Shown piece by piece: positions 15,630-24,162 of a stretch of DNA of 64,000 nt (positions are counted from its first letter, which is position 1; each line of letters opens with the position of its first letter). The notes beneath the pieces were generated by a model. It saw only the letters and a list, made by a program, of their open reading frames with translations, did not search any database and was not told the origin of the DNA. The stretch spans positions 133,726 to 197,725 of the forward strand of contig CAKMZB010000004.1 in the NCBI GenBank assembly GCA_929200315.1, in the 5' to 3' direction. Made by a program: the position numbers and the translations under genes. The stretch is from an uncultured Alphaproteobacteria bacterium. Lineage in GTDB: Bacteria; Pseudomonadota; Alphaproteobacteria; Rhizobiales; Rhizobiaceae.

Positions 15630-16523
15630 ATGGCCAACGCTGCCACCCACGTTGCAACGCTCATTGCGGGTGTAACAAATCCCTGCCTCACGCAGGAGAT
15701 CATCAACACCGCCGCCCGCGCGGTTGGGGCAATTTCCGTCACTGTTCTCGCCGAGAGCATAGCTTGCGATCTTGCGCTGAAAACCAATGACGGTGCGGCC
15801 GAAGCCCTGCGCAACACGCTCGGCACCCTGCCCGTCGACATCGCCATCCAGCCTATTGAAGGGCGGCGCAAGCGCATTCTTCTGGCAGACATGGACAGCA
15901 CCATGATTGAGCAGGAATGCCTTGATGAACTCGCCGATGCCGCTGGTGCGGGAGAAGAGGTTGCGGCGATTACGGCACAGGCCATGGCGGGGGAAATTGA
16001 CTTCGAACCCGCCCTGCGCGCCCGCGTCAGCACGCTGGCCGGCAAGCCAGCAAGCCTCATCGACGATGTGCTGGCCCAGCGTATCACGCTCATGCCCGGC
16101 GGTCGCGAGCTGGTTGCCACGATGTGTGCCAATGGCGGCCATTGCGTTCTCGTCTCCGGTGGGTTCGTGCAGTTCACGAGCCAGATCGCGGCCACTTTGG
16201 GCTTTCATGAAAACCATGCCAACCGCTTCGAGCTTAAAGACAACCTCTTCACCGGCAACGTCGTCCAACCGGTTCTGGGGCGCGAGGCCAAAGTCGAAGT
16301 GCTCGAAGCGACCACAACCAAGCTCGGCCTTGCCGATAGAGAGGTCATCGCGGTGGGCGATGGGGCGAACGATCTTGGAATGCTGCAACGCGCGGGAACG
16401 GGGGTGGCCCTCCATGCCAAGCCCATTGTCGCAGAAGCTGCACGCATTCGCATCGACCACGGCGACCTAACGGCACTGCTCTACCTGCAAGGCTACAGTG
16501 CCGCCGAGTTCATCAGCTCTTAA
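15630..16523 (+). CDS. serB: Phosphoserine phosphatase SerB
   Basis: A 297-residue HAD-superfamily phosphatase that makes L-serine from phosphoserine, the last step of the phosphorylated pathway. HAD motif I is DMDSTMIEQE (nucleophile first Asp), motif II is VLVSGGF, and motif IV is AVGDGANDLGML. The first 75 residues form the N-terminal domain usual in alphaproteobacterial SerB. I chose ATG 15630; longer in-frame starts run back through the divergent miaA. Only 14 bp separate it from the miaA start. Its TAA overlaps the degP stop in the palindrome TTAA. Confidence 0.95.
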   Translation: MANAATHVATLIAGVTNPCLTQEIINTAARAVGAISVTVLAESIACDLALKTNDGAAEALRNTLGTLPVDIAIQPIEGRRKRILLADMDSTMIEQECLDELADAAGAGEEVAAITAQAMAGEIDFEPALRARVSTLAGKPASLIDDVLAQRITLMPGGRELVATMCANGGHCVLVSGGFVQFTSQIAATLGFHENHANRFELKDNLFTGNVVQPVLGREAKVEVLEATTTKLGLADREVIAVGDGANDLGMLQRAGTGVALHAKPIVAEAARIRIDHGDLTALLYLQGYSAAEFISS

Positions 16524-18001
16524 GGCAGATCCAGCACAACGAAGGACAATTGCCCATCTGGTACGGCGACCAGAAGCAGAACCTTGCTGCGCTCGTCTTC
16601 TCTCAACGCTTCAAGACGCTCATCCACATCAGCAGGGCTGGAGACGGCTTCCTGACCAATCTCAGCGACGACCGATCCGACTTTAAAGCCCTTTTCTTCC
16701 GCATTTGACCCTTCCTCGACCTCAGCGATCAACACGCCGTCAATGTCTTCAGAAATACCGTATTCCTCACGCGCATCGTCTGTCAGTTCGGCGAAAGTCA
16801 GGCCCATTGCCTGGAAGGTTTCAGCGGTATCTTCGTTGCCATCATCACCGGAGGCCGAGGCGCGCTCACTGTCTTCCAGACGGCCGAGCGTGACAGGCAC
16901 TGTCACCTCTTCACCTTTGCGCAGTACGACGACATCCACCGCTTTGCCAACGCCGGTATCGGCAACAATGCGCGGAAGATCACGCATTTCGTTGATGGTA
17001 CGGCCGTCAAATTCCAGCACAATGTCGCCCACCTCGATGCCGGCGATTTTGGCCGGGCCGCGGTCGGAAAGACCGGCGACCAACGCGCCAAGGGTGTTAT
17101 CAAGTTCAAGGGATTCAGCAATGTCATCAGTAACAGGCTGGATGGACACACCAAGCCAACCACGACGTGTTTCGCCGAATTCGCGAAGTTGCGCGATGAC
17201 ATTGATGGCGAGGTCCGACGGCACCGAAAAGCCAAGGCCAATCGACCCGCCGGACGGTGAAATGATTGCCGTGTTGATGCCAATCACCTTGCCATCCATG
17301 TTGAAAAGCGGGCCGCCTGAATTGCCCCGGTTAATCGCCGCATCGGTCTGGATGAAAGCATCGTAAGGGCCAGAACGAATGTCACGGTTGATGGCCGATA
17401 CGATACCTAGTGTCACAGACGAGCCCTGGCCGAACGGGTTGCCGATGGCCATCACCCAATCGCCCACGCGAGCCGACCGGGACGCTCCAAACTCGACCGC
17501 TTGAAGTGGCGTATCCGGCTCAACCTTCAGCACCGCGATATCGGTCTTGGGGTCGGTACCGAGGACTTCCGCGTCCAGCTCTGTCCCGTCGGTAAACTCG
17601 ATGGTGATCTCGTCCGCATCAGCAATGACGTGGTTGTTGGTGATGATGATGCCTTCTGGATCAATCACGAAGCCAGACCCGAGAGACTGCACGCGCCGCT
17701 GGCGGCGGGGAGTGTTGCCCTCTTCCTGTTGGCGAAAGAACTCATCGAAGAAATCCTGGAAGGGAGACCCGTCCGGCACACGCGGGCGTGGCGGGCTGTT
17801 GTCGCCAGAGCCACCGACATTCTGTGCTGTAGAAATGTTCACCACAGCACCGATCAGACCATCAGCAAGGTCCGCCACAGATGCCGGACCGGAAGTCTGT
17901 GCGCTAGCGGACATGGCGATGAGTGGTGCCACAGCCAATGTTGCGGCGAGGGTAAGGCACGCCGCGACGGCAGTCGCCTTCAGGGTCTTCAAAAACGTCA
18001 T
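16520..18001 (-). CDS. degP: Do-family periplasmic serine protease DegP/MucD
   Basis: A 493-residue periplasmic protease and chaperone. A signal peptide covers about residues 1-35 (hydrophobic AVAACLTLAATLAV, then ASAQ). The trypsin-like domain has His in TNNHVIADADE (about residue 124), Asp in DPKTDIAVLK (about 154) and Ser in INRGNSGGPL (about 228). Two PDZ domains follow, the first starting near GWLGVSIQPV. It degrades or refolds damaged envelope proteins. The ATG at 17999-18001 was preferred to an in-frame start 33 nt upstream because it gives a clean signal peptide. It follows hflK-hflC-DUF2065, a conserved Rhizobiales order, after a 112-bp gap in which no clear promoter was found. Confidence 0.95.
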   Translation of the reverse strand: MTFLKTLKATAVAACLTLAATLAVAPLIAMSASAQTSGPASVADLADGLIGAVVNISTAQNVGGSGDNSPPRPRVPDGSPFQDFFDEFFRQQEEGNTPRRQRRVQSLGSGFVIDPEGIIITNNHVIADADEITIEFTDGTELDAEVLGTDPKTDIAVLKVEPDTPLQAVEFGASRSARVGDWVMAIGNPFGQGSSVTLGIVSAINRDIRSGPYDAFIQTDAAINRGNSGGPLFNMDGKVIGINTAIISPSGGSIGLGFSVPSDLAINVIAQLREFGETRRGWLGVSIQPVTDDIAESLELDNTLGALVAGLSDRGPAKIAGIEVGDIVLEFDGRTINEMRDLPRIVADTGVGKAVDVVVLRKGEEVTVPVTLGRLEDSERASASGDDGNEDTAETFQAMGLTFAELTDDAREEYGISEDIDGVLIAEVEEGSNAEEKGFKVGSVVAEIGQEAVSSPADVDERLEALREDERSKVLLLVAVPDGQLSFVVLDLP

Positions 18002-18113
18002 GGAGTGGGTGTCTCCCGAAAATTTCTGGCGCAAGTGTTCTTAATCGCTTGCATGAAGGAAAGGCACTAAAACGGCGAGAGGTCCCCCCACACGCCATCG
18101 TGACCGGAACCAA

Positions 18114-18296
18114 TTACGGACGTGCGATCCAGACGATGAAAAGCCCCGCCGCAAGGGCGCCAAGGCCGGATAAACGCAATTGGCGCTCATCCATCTCGAT
18201 GATGCGCGCCAACATGCGGCGCGCACCGTTTGGAAAAGCGGCATAAAGCGCGCCCTCAATCACGAGGACTGCACCAAAAATAGCCAGCCAGATCAA
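18114..18296 (-). CDS. DUF2065 family small membrane protein
   Basis: A 60-residue protein with two hydrophobic helices, IWLAIFGAVLVIEGALYAAF and GLGALAAGLFIVWIA, separated by RRMLARIIEMDERQLR. This is the DUF2065 (YjeT-like) pattern, and its place after hflC is the conserved one. The function is unknown. The start must be TTG at 18294-18296; the only nearby ATG (18301) is in another frame and stops after two codons. AGG lies about 9 nt before the TTG. It begins 9 nt after the hflC stop, so it is cotranscribed. Confidence 0.85.
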   Translation of the reverse strand: MIWLAIFGAVLVIEGALYAAFPNGARRMLARIIEMDERQLRLSGLGALAAGLFIVWIARP

Positions 18297-18305
18297 ATCA
18301 TTGAC

Positions 18306-19199
18306 CTATCGCGAAGGTGATGCACCGGACGGGTTCTTGAAGAATTCGAAGAACTCGGAATCCGGTGACAGAATGAGGGTTGTATCGGAGCTTTCCAGCG
18401 CCGTCTCATAGGCCCGCATGGACCGGTAGAAAGCGAAGAATTCCGGATCACGGTTGAAGGCTTCAGCGAAGATCGCGTTGCGTTCCCCTTCCCCCTCACC
18501 GCGTAGGATTTCTGCTTCGCGCTGGGCTTCCGCTTCAATCTCCACTACCTGACGATCGGAGGAAGCACGGATACGGCGTGCCGCTTCCTGACCGCGAGCA
18601 CGCAGACGTTCAGCCTCCGCAAAGCGTTCCGCCTTCATGCGCTCATAGGTTTGCTCGGAAACTTCGTTGGTAAGGTCAGTGCGGCGAATACGCACGTCCA
18701 CCACCTCAATACCAAGGTTGCTCGCTTCCGGGATGATCTGGTCACGCACTTCGCGCATCATCGCGCCACGCTCTTCAGACAAAGCCGCCTCAAAGCCGCG
18801 CAAGCCGTAGGTGCGACGCAGGGCAGCATCCAACCGGGTACGCATACGCGATTCAGCCTGGCTGATATTGGCCGAAACCTGCTCACGAAATTTGCGCGGG
18901 TCAGCCACCTTGTAGGTCAGGAAGGCATCCACCTCATAGAACTTACCACCGGAGACCTGGACGGTAATGTCATCAAGGTCGAAGCGCAGCAGGCGATCTT
19001 CCACCATCTGCACCGTGTCGAGGCCGACAAAGCCGAGCGGTGCCTTAAAGTAGAGGCCGGGTTCAGTTTCCACCCGCTTGATTTCACCAAAGCGCAAAAC
19101 GATTGCCTGCTCACGCTCATTGACGATGAAGACCGAAGACCAGACCAGAAGAAGCGCGACAACGAGGCCGCCCAGAATTAATCCTGCACGATTGCTCAT
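18306..19199 (-). CDS. hflC: Membrane protease modulator HflC
   Basis: A 297-residue stomatin/prohibitin (SPFH) protein with one N-terminal membrane anchor (about residues 7-27, LILGGLVVALLLVWSSVFIV). VNEREQAIVLRFGEI opens the SPFH domain; a long coiled coil rich in Ala, Glu and Arg follows (about 190-250). With HflK it forms a large periplasm-facing cage around the FtsH protease and modulates its activity. The ATG overlaps the hflK stop by one base (TGATG), so translation is coupled. Confidence 0.95.
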   Translation of the reverse strand: MSNRAGLILGGLVVALLLVWSSVFIVNEREQAIVLRFGEIKRVETEPGLYFKAPLGFVGLDTVQMVEDRLLRFDLDDITVQVSGGKFYEVDAFLTYKVADPRKFREQVSANISQAESRMRTRLDAALRRTYGLRGFEAALSEERGAMMREVRDQIIPEASNLGIEVVDVRIRRTDLTNEVSEQTYERMKAERFAEAERLRARGQEAARRIRASSDRQVVEIEAEAQREAEILRGEGEGERNAIFAEAFNRDPEFFAFYRSMRAYETALESSDTTLILSPDSEFFEFFKNPSGASPSR

Positions 19200-20362
19200 C
19201 AGTTGTTCCCCCGGTTGGAGTTGTTGCGGTTTTGAATTTCCGGTAGCGGCAAATAGGGCACGACGCCCGTGCCGCCGTTAGGGCCACCAGACTCCATAAT
19301 GACCTTGTTGGAATCACGCAGCACGCCCTCCATGGTCTCAAGAAAGAGGCGTTTTCGCGTCACTTCGGGGGCTTTTTCATATTCGTTGTAAACAGAGATG
19401 AAGCGCTGAGCCTCACCTTCAGCTTCCTGAACGACGCGGTTTTTGTAGGCCGCCGCATCTTCGCGGATCTGCGCAGCCTCACCGCGAGCCTCACCCAGCG
19501 CCTTGTTGCGGTACTGGTTGGCCTCTTCCTGGAACTGGTCCTCGTTCTGCTCAGCGCGCTGCACCTCATCAAATGCCGCAGCCACTTCACGCGGTGGGGC
19601 CACGTCCTCAATGTTGAGCGTACGGATCGCGATGCCTGCGCCATATTCGTTGAGCGTATTCTGCACCACCGTGCGCACATCTAGGGCGATGCCCGCACGG
19701 TCATCACGAAAGACGTCCTGCGCCGAAGAACGGCCAACGACCTCACGCATGGCGCTTTCCGCGATCTCGCGGACCATGGCTTCGGGTTCGGCAACGTTGA
19801 AAAGGAAAGCCTTGGGGTCTTCCACCGAGTAGAGAACGGAGAAAGACACATCGACGATGTTTTGGTCGCCGGAGAGCATCAGACCCTCAGCGGAGCCACC
19901 GCGGCCTGTTGAGCCAATATTGACCTGCCGTTCAACGATCTTGACCTTTTCAGCCTGTTCCACAGGCCACCAGGCAAAGTGCAGACCAGAAGTTGCAACC
20001 TCATCCTTCGGTTTGCCGAAGAGTGTTTCCACGGCCACCTCGTCTGCATCCACCTGATAGGCGGAGACGTAAACATACAGCGCTGCGAGAGCGAGAGCGA
20101 CGAGGCCGATAAAGGCCGGGGAGATGGAAGGTCCGCCACCGCCGCCCGAACCACCACGACCGCCGGGAAGGGCATTCTTCAAACGGTCCTGTCCACGGCG
20201 CAGCATTTCTTCCAGATCAGGTGGCTGGTTGCCGCCTGGTCCACCGGACGGGCCTTGCGGACGTTTTGGAGGCTGGCCCCAAGGGCCGCCATTCGGGCCA
20301 CCTGACCCGTTGGAATTGTTGCCGTTGGGTCGGCCACCGCCGGTCTGATTGCTCCAGGGCAT
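19199..20362 (-). CDS. hflK: Membrane protease modulator HflK
   Basis: A 387-residue SPFH protein and partner of HflC. The first 75 residues are low complexity, rich in Gly, Pro and Asn, and lie in the cytosol; one membrane helix follows (about 85-105, FIGLVALALAALYVYVSAY), then the SPFH domain (VDADEVAVETLFGK) and an Ala/Glu-rich coiled coil. The start ATG at 20360-20362 gives MPWSNQTGGG, the conserved beginning of HflK; an in-frame start at 20425 would add 21 unlike residues. A clear promoter lies at 20444-20472, so hflKC can be expressed separately from thyA-folA. Confidence 0.95.
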   Translation of the reverse strand: MPWSNQTGGGRPNGNNSNGSGGPNGGPWGQPPKRPQGPSGGPGGNQPPDLEEMLRRGQDRLKNALPGGRGGSGGGGGPSISPAFIGLVALALAALYVYVSAYQVDADEVAVETLFGKPKDEVATSGLHFAWWPVEQAEKVKIVERQVNIGSTGRGGSAEGLMLSGDQNIVDVSFSVLYSVEDPKAFLFNVAEPEAMVREIAESAMREVVGRSSAQDVFRDDRAGIALDVRTVVQNTLNEYGAGIAIRTLNIEDVAPPREVAAAFDEVQRAEQNEDQFQEEANQYRNKALGEARGEAAQIREDAAAYKNRVVQEAEGEAQRFISVYNEYEKAPEVTRKRLFLETMEGVLRDSNKVIMESGGPNGGTGVVPYLPLPEIQNRNNSNRGNN

Positions 20363-20443
20363 GTATCGTCCTTGTTCAAGAAACAATGGGCGCGAACGCC
20401 CGGCATCTTCGGTGGTCACACCCAAAACGCCTTTGATGGAAAA

Positions 20444-20472
20444 GGTATAGGGTTCAGATCACACGCTTTCAA
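20444..20472 (-). promoter_or_regulatory. Putative promoter of hflK
   Basis: On the minus strand TTGAAA (20467-20472) and TATACC (20444-20449) are spaced by 17 bp. It lies in the 149-bp gap between folA and hflK and points toward hflK, with a leader of about 75 nt. Confidence 0.55.
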
Positions 20473-20511
20473 CGCGAGGAAGGGCACAAAGCTGCGGCAT
20501 GGTTGCCCGAT

Positions 20512-21015
20512 TCATCGCCTCAGCCAGACTTGATAGGTCGTGGCGGCGCTATCTTTTTCGCCAGCTGGCACGTCTTTGCTGGTTTTCAGGTGCCATTTGG
20601 GCTCCTGCGGGGGTTCAAAAATTGTGTCGCCCTCGGGGCTTGCATGGACGCGGGTGATGTCCATTCGGGTGGCTGCCTTGCGGGTTTGGCGATAGATCTC
20701 CCCGCCCCCGACGATGCAATAGCCCTCGCCTCCCGCATCACGCACCAGCGTTTCCGCCAGCTCCAATGCCTCCTCAACGCTGCTGACAGCGACAGCACCG
20801 GGAACTTGCCAGGTCTTGTCGCGCGTAACCACAATGGACGTGCGGCCCGGCAGCACTTTGCCGATGGATTCAAAAGTCTTGCGACCCATCACCATGGGTT
20901 TGCCCATAGTCAGCGCCTTAAAGCGTGCCAGATCGCTGGAAAGATGCCACGGCATACCACCGTCAGCGCCAATGACACCGTTTTCCGCCACCACTACGAT
21001 CTGCGAAATATGCAT
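20512..21015 (-). CDS. folA: Dihydrofolate reductase
   Basis: A 167-residue enzyme that reduces dihydrofolate to tetrahydrofolate with NADPH. The N-terminus MHISQIVVVAENGVIG and MPWHLSSDLARFKALTMG contain the conserved Trp and the active-site Asp; VMGRKTFESIG and GRTSIVVTRD follow, and IVGGGEIYRQ is the NADPH-side Gly-Gly motif. It starts 3 nt after thyA and is clearly cotranscribed with it, matching the shared pathway: ThyA oxidises the folate that FolA regenerates. Confidence 0.96.
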   Translation of the reverse strand: MHISQIVVVAENGVIGADGGMPWHLSSDLARFKALTMGKPMVMGRKTFESIGKVLPGRTSIVVTRDKTWQVPGAVAVSSVEEALELAETLVRDAGGEGYCIVGGGEIYRQTRKAATRMDITRVHASPEGDTIFEPPQEPKWHLKTSKDVPAGEKDSAATTYQVWLRR

Positions 21016-21018
21016 CGC

Positions 21019-21813
21019 TTAAACCGCTATCGGTGCTGCGATATGGGGCTGCGGGTCGTAACCGATCAGCTCGAAATCCTCGTAAGTGAAGGCGAATATG
21101 TCCGTCACATCGGGGTTTAGCTTCATCATCGGGCGACCGCCCGGTGTGCGTTGCAACTGCTCACGGGCCTGCTCAAAATGGTTGGAATAGAGGTGCGCGT
21201 CCCCGATTGTGTGGACGAAGTCCCCGGGTTCCAGCTCCGTCACCTGCGCCACCATCATCGTCAGCAACGCATAGGAGGCGATGTTGAAGGGCACACCGAG
21301 AAAAAAATCGCCGGAGCGCTGATAGAGCTGGCAGGAGAGCTTGCCGTCAGCGACGTAGAACTGGAACAGGCAGTGACAAGGCGGCAGCGCCATTTCTTCA
21401 ACCTGCGCCGGGTTCCAGGCCGTAACGATATGGCGGCGGGATTCTGGGTTGGTGCGGATCTGCTCTACGAGACGGGCAATCTGGTCGATCGTGCCGCCAT
21501 CACCATCCGGCCAGGAGCGCCATTGCACGCCGTAGACCGGGCCAAGATCGCCGTTTTCATCCGCCCATTCGTCCCAGATCCGGACGCCGTTTTCCTTCAG
21601 ATAGGCAATGTTGCTCTCGCCCTTCAGGAACCACAGCAACTCATGAATGATGGAGCGCAGATGCAGCTTTTTGGTGGTGAGGAGCGGAAAACCATCTGAC
21701 AGGTCAAAACGCATCTGCGTACCGAAGACGGATCGCGTGCCGGTACCTGTCCGGTCTCCGCGGTCGGAGCCGTTTTCCAGAACGTGAGCCAAAAGGTCGA
21801 GATAGGAGCGCAT
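21019..21813 (-). CDS. thyA: Thymidylate synthase ThyA
   Basis: A 264-residue enzyme, the standard length, that methylates dUMP to dTMP using methylenetetrahydrofolate. [12 protein letters not shown] is the N-terminal phosphate-binding motif, [12 protein letters not shown] holds the catalytic Cys, and [19 protein letters not shown] is the nucleotide- and folate-binding block. The ATG at 21811-21813 is preferred to one at 21873 that adds 20 unrelated residues. It is the first gene of thyA-folA, divergent from DUF2853 with 170 bp between them. Confidence 0.97.
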   Translation of the reverse strand: MRSYLDLLAHVLENGSDRGDRTGTGTRSVFGTQMRFDLSDGFPLLTTKKLHLRSIIHELLWFLKGESNIAYLKENGVRIWDEWADENGDLGPVYGVQWRSWPDGDGGTIDQIARLVEQIRTNPESRRHIVTAWNPAQVEEMALPPCHCLFQFYVADGKLSCQLYQRSGDFFLGVPFNIASYALLTMMVAQVTELEPGDFVHTIGDAHLYSNHFEQAREQLQRTPGGRPMMKLNPDVTDIFAFTYEDFELIGYDPQPHIAAPIAV

Positions 21814-21983
21814 GGCGCCACCAATCCGGCTGATGCGCCGGAAAGTCGAGAGGTGCGCGCAGCCAATCCCCAACCGAAAGCTGCCGCGCGCTTGCTCACC
21901 GGCGTTGCTTTCGGCAACATTTGAAACAACCGCACCATCCGGTGCGGCTTGCAGACCAACATTTGGCCCGAAAGGCGACGATC

Positions 21984-22328
21984 ATGACAAGCAAACTGGA
22001 TGAGAAAGTCGATAAATACGTAGACGATTACAAGGCGAAGATTTCCCAAGACATCAACGTCGATCTGATGCGCAAGGTGACAAAGGGTTGCGGCCCGTCA
22101 ATCTATCAAGACGATGCTGAAACCGTTTCCGGCAGCGATGAAAACGAAATGGCTACAGTTGTTAACAGCTTCATCATGGGCAAACTCGGCGTCACTGACG
22201 AGGCCGCAGCAAAGGCCGCCCTGGATGCTGTGGTTGAGCAATACGGCAAGTCAAACCGCAACAAATACCGCGCCGTCGTCTATTACATGCTCACCAAGCA
22301 TTTCGGCAAAGAGAGCATCTACGCCTAA
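21984..22328 (+). CDS. DUF2853 family protein
   Basis: A 114-residue soluble protein, mostly helical and acidic at the start (MTSKLDEKVDKYVDDY), with CGPSIYQDDAETVS and a conserved end RNKYRAVVYYMLTKHFGK. It matches the DUF2853 family, whose function is not known. AAGGCGA upstream of the ATG at 21984 can act as a ribosome binding site; an in-frame ATG at 21921 would add sequence of non-coding appearance. It converges on the YHS protein with an 8-bp gap. Confidence 0.85.
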   Translation: MTSKLDEKVDKYVDDYKAKISQDINVDLMRKVTKGCGPSIYQDDAETVSGSDENEMATVVNSFIMGKLGVTDEAAAKAALDAVVEQYGKSNRNKYRAVVYYMLTKHFGKESIYA

Positions 22329-22336
22329 TCCAGGCG

Positions 22337-22825
22337 CTAATTCCTGGCCCGGGCCTGTTCCAGCAAGTCCGGCCAGTTTTTATCTCCTGTGGAGATAAAC
22401 GCCTCCTTCGACCCGTCCCAGGTGCCTTTTACCGACTGGTTGAAATTCAAATAGAGTTTCCCGTCATAAATGGTGAAGGCGTCCGGTTCTGTCTTGGCGA
22501 GGCTGTCCTTAGCCGCCGCATAAGCACAATAACCGCCATATTGCGGGGCATAGCGCTCAGGATCGGCTGAGAAAGTTTCCAGATTTTTTGCAGACGCAAA
22601 GTGCCAATCGACACCGTTCCAAGAATAGGTGTGGTCCGCAGAGCCCTTGATTGGCTTGTTCTGGTTGAAATAACCCACCGGATCATAGCCGTTGATCGCA
22701 ATGCCAGGCGTCTGACCGGTAAAAACCCCGCCAGCATGGGCAGGCTGCATGGCGTAGAACCAGCCGCTAACAAAAAGGGCGACGACGGTCACAAGGGCTG
22801 CAAGAATCAGAACGGGGCGGGTCAT
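22337..22825 (-). CDS. YHS domain-containing exported protein
   Basis: A 162-residue protein with an N-terminal signal or anchor (about residues 4-28, PVLILAALVTVVALFVSGWFY, then PAHA) and a YHS-type domain: AINGYDPVGYF, then YSWNGVDWHFASAKNLETF, PERYAPQYGGYCAYA. Proteins of this type are predicted to be periplasmic and may bind metal, but the role is unproven. The ATG at 22823-22825 is used; one at 22858 would add 11 residues before the signal sequence. Confidence 0.85.
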   Translation of the reverse strand: MTRPVLILAALVTVVALFVSGWFYAMQPAHAGGVFTGQTPGIAINGYDPVGYFNQNKPIKGSADHTYSWNGVDWHFASAKNLETFSADPERYAPQYGGYCAYAAAKDSLAKTEPDAFTIYDGKLYLNFNQSVKGTWDGSKEAFISTGDKNWPDLLEQARARN

Positions 22826-22949
22826 GGCAAAGCTCTTGGGTTCAGTGACTTTGCCCACACATGCCCATCACAGCGCTCGCAGTCCAATTGCAATTGCGTG
22901 AGCGGAGCGAAATGCCGCCCCTTTCAATTGCCTGCTCCGCGCCCTACAT

Positions 22950-23278
22950 ATTGGGTGTCGGGCTTGCTCGACTATGGCGATAAATGGCCTGTGCAATAAA
23001 CCATTCGGACCCGGGGGCGGTACCCGGCGCCTCCACCAGATTGCTCGCGAGAGCCAGCCATCCGGCGGGGGCGAAATAGGATCGACGAGGGTGTAAAGAC
23101 AGTGTTTTCGCTCGGCATGGTACCCACCGATATCGGGCCATTTTAGTAGTTGCAAATGACAACAACTATGCAGAAGCACGAGTCGCCGCGTAAGCGACGC
23201 CTCAGCTTCGACTTTAAGTCCTAGGGGGTCATATCCTTAGGCGGGGTTCGGAGGCACCTGGCAACAGAAGCCTTCACT
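22950..23278 (+). ncRNA. ssrA: Transfer-messenger RNA, circularly permuted two-piece type
   Basis: tmRNA rescues stalled ribosomes and adds a degradation tag. The gene is permuted, as in alphaproteobacteria. The acceptor piece comes first and ends with encoded CCA at 23036-23038 (GCCTCC-A-CCA). After a spacer of about 28 nt the coding piece begins at 23067 with GGGGGC. The two pair as an acceptor stem with a G-U wobble at the third pair, the alanine identity element. GGATCGACG is the tRNA-like 5' motif. The tag frame is at 23152-23193, and GGCACCTGGCAACAGAAGCC near 23250-23270 is the conserved downstream element. The T-stem CCGGG/CCCGG holds an unusual loop, GGCGGTA. Outer ends are estimates. 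Confidence 0.88.
23152..23193 (+). other. ssrA: tmRNA tag reading frame
   Basis: The resume codon GCA follows TAGTAGTT and opens a 13-codon frame encoding ANDNNYAEARVAA, then TAA; the charged alanine adds one more residue in front. The ending VAA is the ClpXP-type degron and the ANDNNYAEA part is the expected SspB-binding segment. The partner sspB is the next gene downstream. Confidence 0.9.
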
Positions 23279-23376
23279 TTACCTCTACATATCTGCGCTT
23301 AGTGTTTGCCCCTACCCGCGCCCTGTTGCACAGTAGCGGTGAAAGACGCTCATTTGCTGCAAGTAATCCCAAGGCC

Positions 23377-23916
23377 ATGGCCGACAACATCACGCCCGAC
23401 GAACCGGAAGATCTGATCCGCTATGACGTGCTGGCGCAGGAAGCGTTGCGCGGTGTGGTGCGCAAGGTTTTGCAGGAGGTTGCCCGCACGGGCCTGCCGG
23501 GCGAGCACCATTTCTACGTCACTTTCGACACAACCTTTTCAGGCGTGCGCATGTCTGCGCGGATGCGCGAGAAATATCCCGAAGAGATGACCATCGTCGT
23601 CCAGCATCAGTTCTGGGATCTGGAGACGACCGAACACGGATTTTCCATCGGCCTGTCCTTCGACAATGTACCGGAATCACTCCTTGTGCCGTTTGCGGCC
23701 ATCCGCGGCTTCTTCGATCCCGCCGTGCAATTCGGCCTGCAGTTCGACGCACCTTATGATGTTGACGAGGACGATGAGGGTCAGGACAATCTGCCCGACG
23801 GCGGCGACAATGTGGACGCCCTCCCATCACCACAAGATGATGACGATTCTGCTGAAGCGCCAGTTCCCGAAGGCGGAGCGGAAGTCGTCTCCCTCGACGC
23901 TTTCCGCAAGAAATAG
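23377..23916 (+). CDS. sspB: ClpXP adaptor SspB (alpha type)
   Basis: A 179-residue stringent starvation protein B of the alphaproteobacterial type. It tethers ssrA-tagged proteins to ClpXP. The folded domain (about residues 8-130) starts DLIRYDVLAQEALRGVVRKVL and includes HFYVTFDTTFSGVRMS and MTIVVQHQFWDL. A long acidic linker follows (about 130-165), and the C-terminal VVSLDAFRKK is the ClpX-binding tail. ATG 23377 gives the conserved N-terminus; an in-frame start at 23302 would reach into the tmRNA 3' flank. Its place about 100 bp after ssrA puts tag and adaptor together. Confidence 0.93.
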   Translation: MADNITPDEPEDLIRYDVLAQEALRGVVRKVLQEVARTGLPGEHHFYVTFDTTFSGVRMSARMREKYPEEMTIVVQHQFWDLETTEHGFSIGLSFDNVPESLLVPFAAIRGFFDPAVQFGLQFDAPYDVDEDDEGQDNLPDGGDNVDALPSPQDDDDSAEAPVPEGGAEVVSLDAFRKK

Positions 23917-23937
23917 ACAGCGAGCAAGCGCCGCCAA

Positions 23938-24162
23938 ATGCCGCGCAAGAGATCAGTTTCCATCAATGGCCACAGCACATCTTTTTCCCTGGAGGATGCG
24001 TTCTGGGATGAGATCAAACGCATCGCGCGAGAGCGAGGCATGAGCCTGGCCGCCCTTGTGCGACACGTAGATGAGGAGCGGGGGATGGAGCACAACCTCT
24101 CCTCGGCCCTGCGCCTTTGCGTGTTGCAGGACCTGAAATCCAAAGCATCCGAGGCGCCCTAG
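23938..24162 (+). CDS. Ribbon-helix-helix domain protein
   Basis: A 74-residue small basic protein with a ribbon-helix-helix fold: RSVSINGHSTSFSLEDAFWDEIKRIA forms the strand and first helix and MSLAALVRHVDEER the second. It resembles the RHH_4 family common in Rhizobiales. Such proteins bind DNA as dimers; its target is unknown. It begins 21 bp after sspB and is probably cotranscribed. Its TAG overlaps the AsmA stop in the sequence CTAG. Confidence 0.88.
   Translation: MPRKRSVSINGHSTSFSLEDAFWDEIKRIARERGMSLAALVRHVDEERGMEHNLSSALRLCVLQDLKSKASEAP

Noticed and set aside
22868-23179. Minus-strand frames of about 100 codons across the tmRNA region
   Set aside because: The DNA is explained by the two-piece tmRNA: acceptor-stem pairing, encoded CCA and tag frame. 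The frames are incidental.
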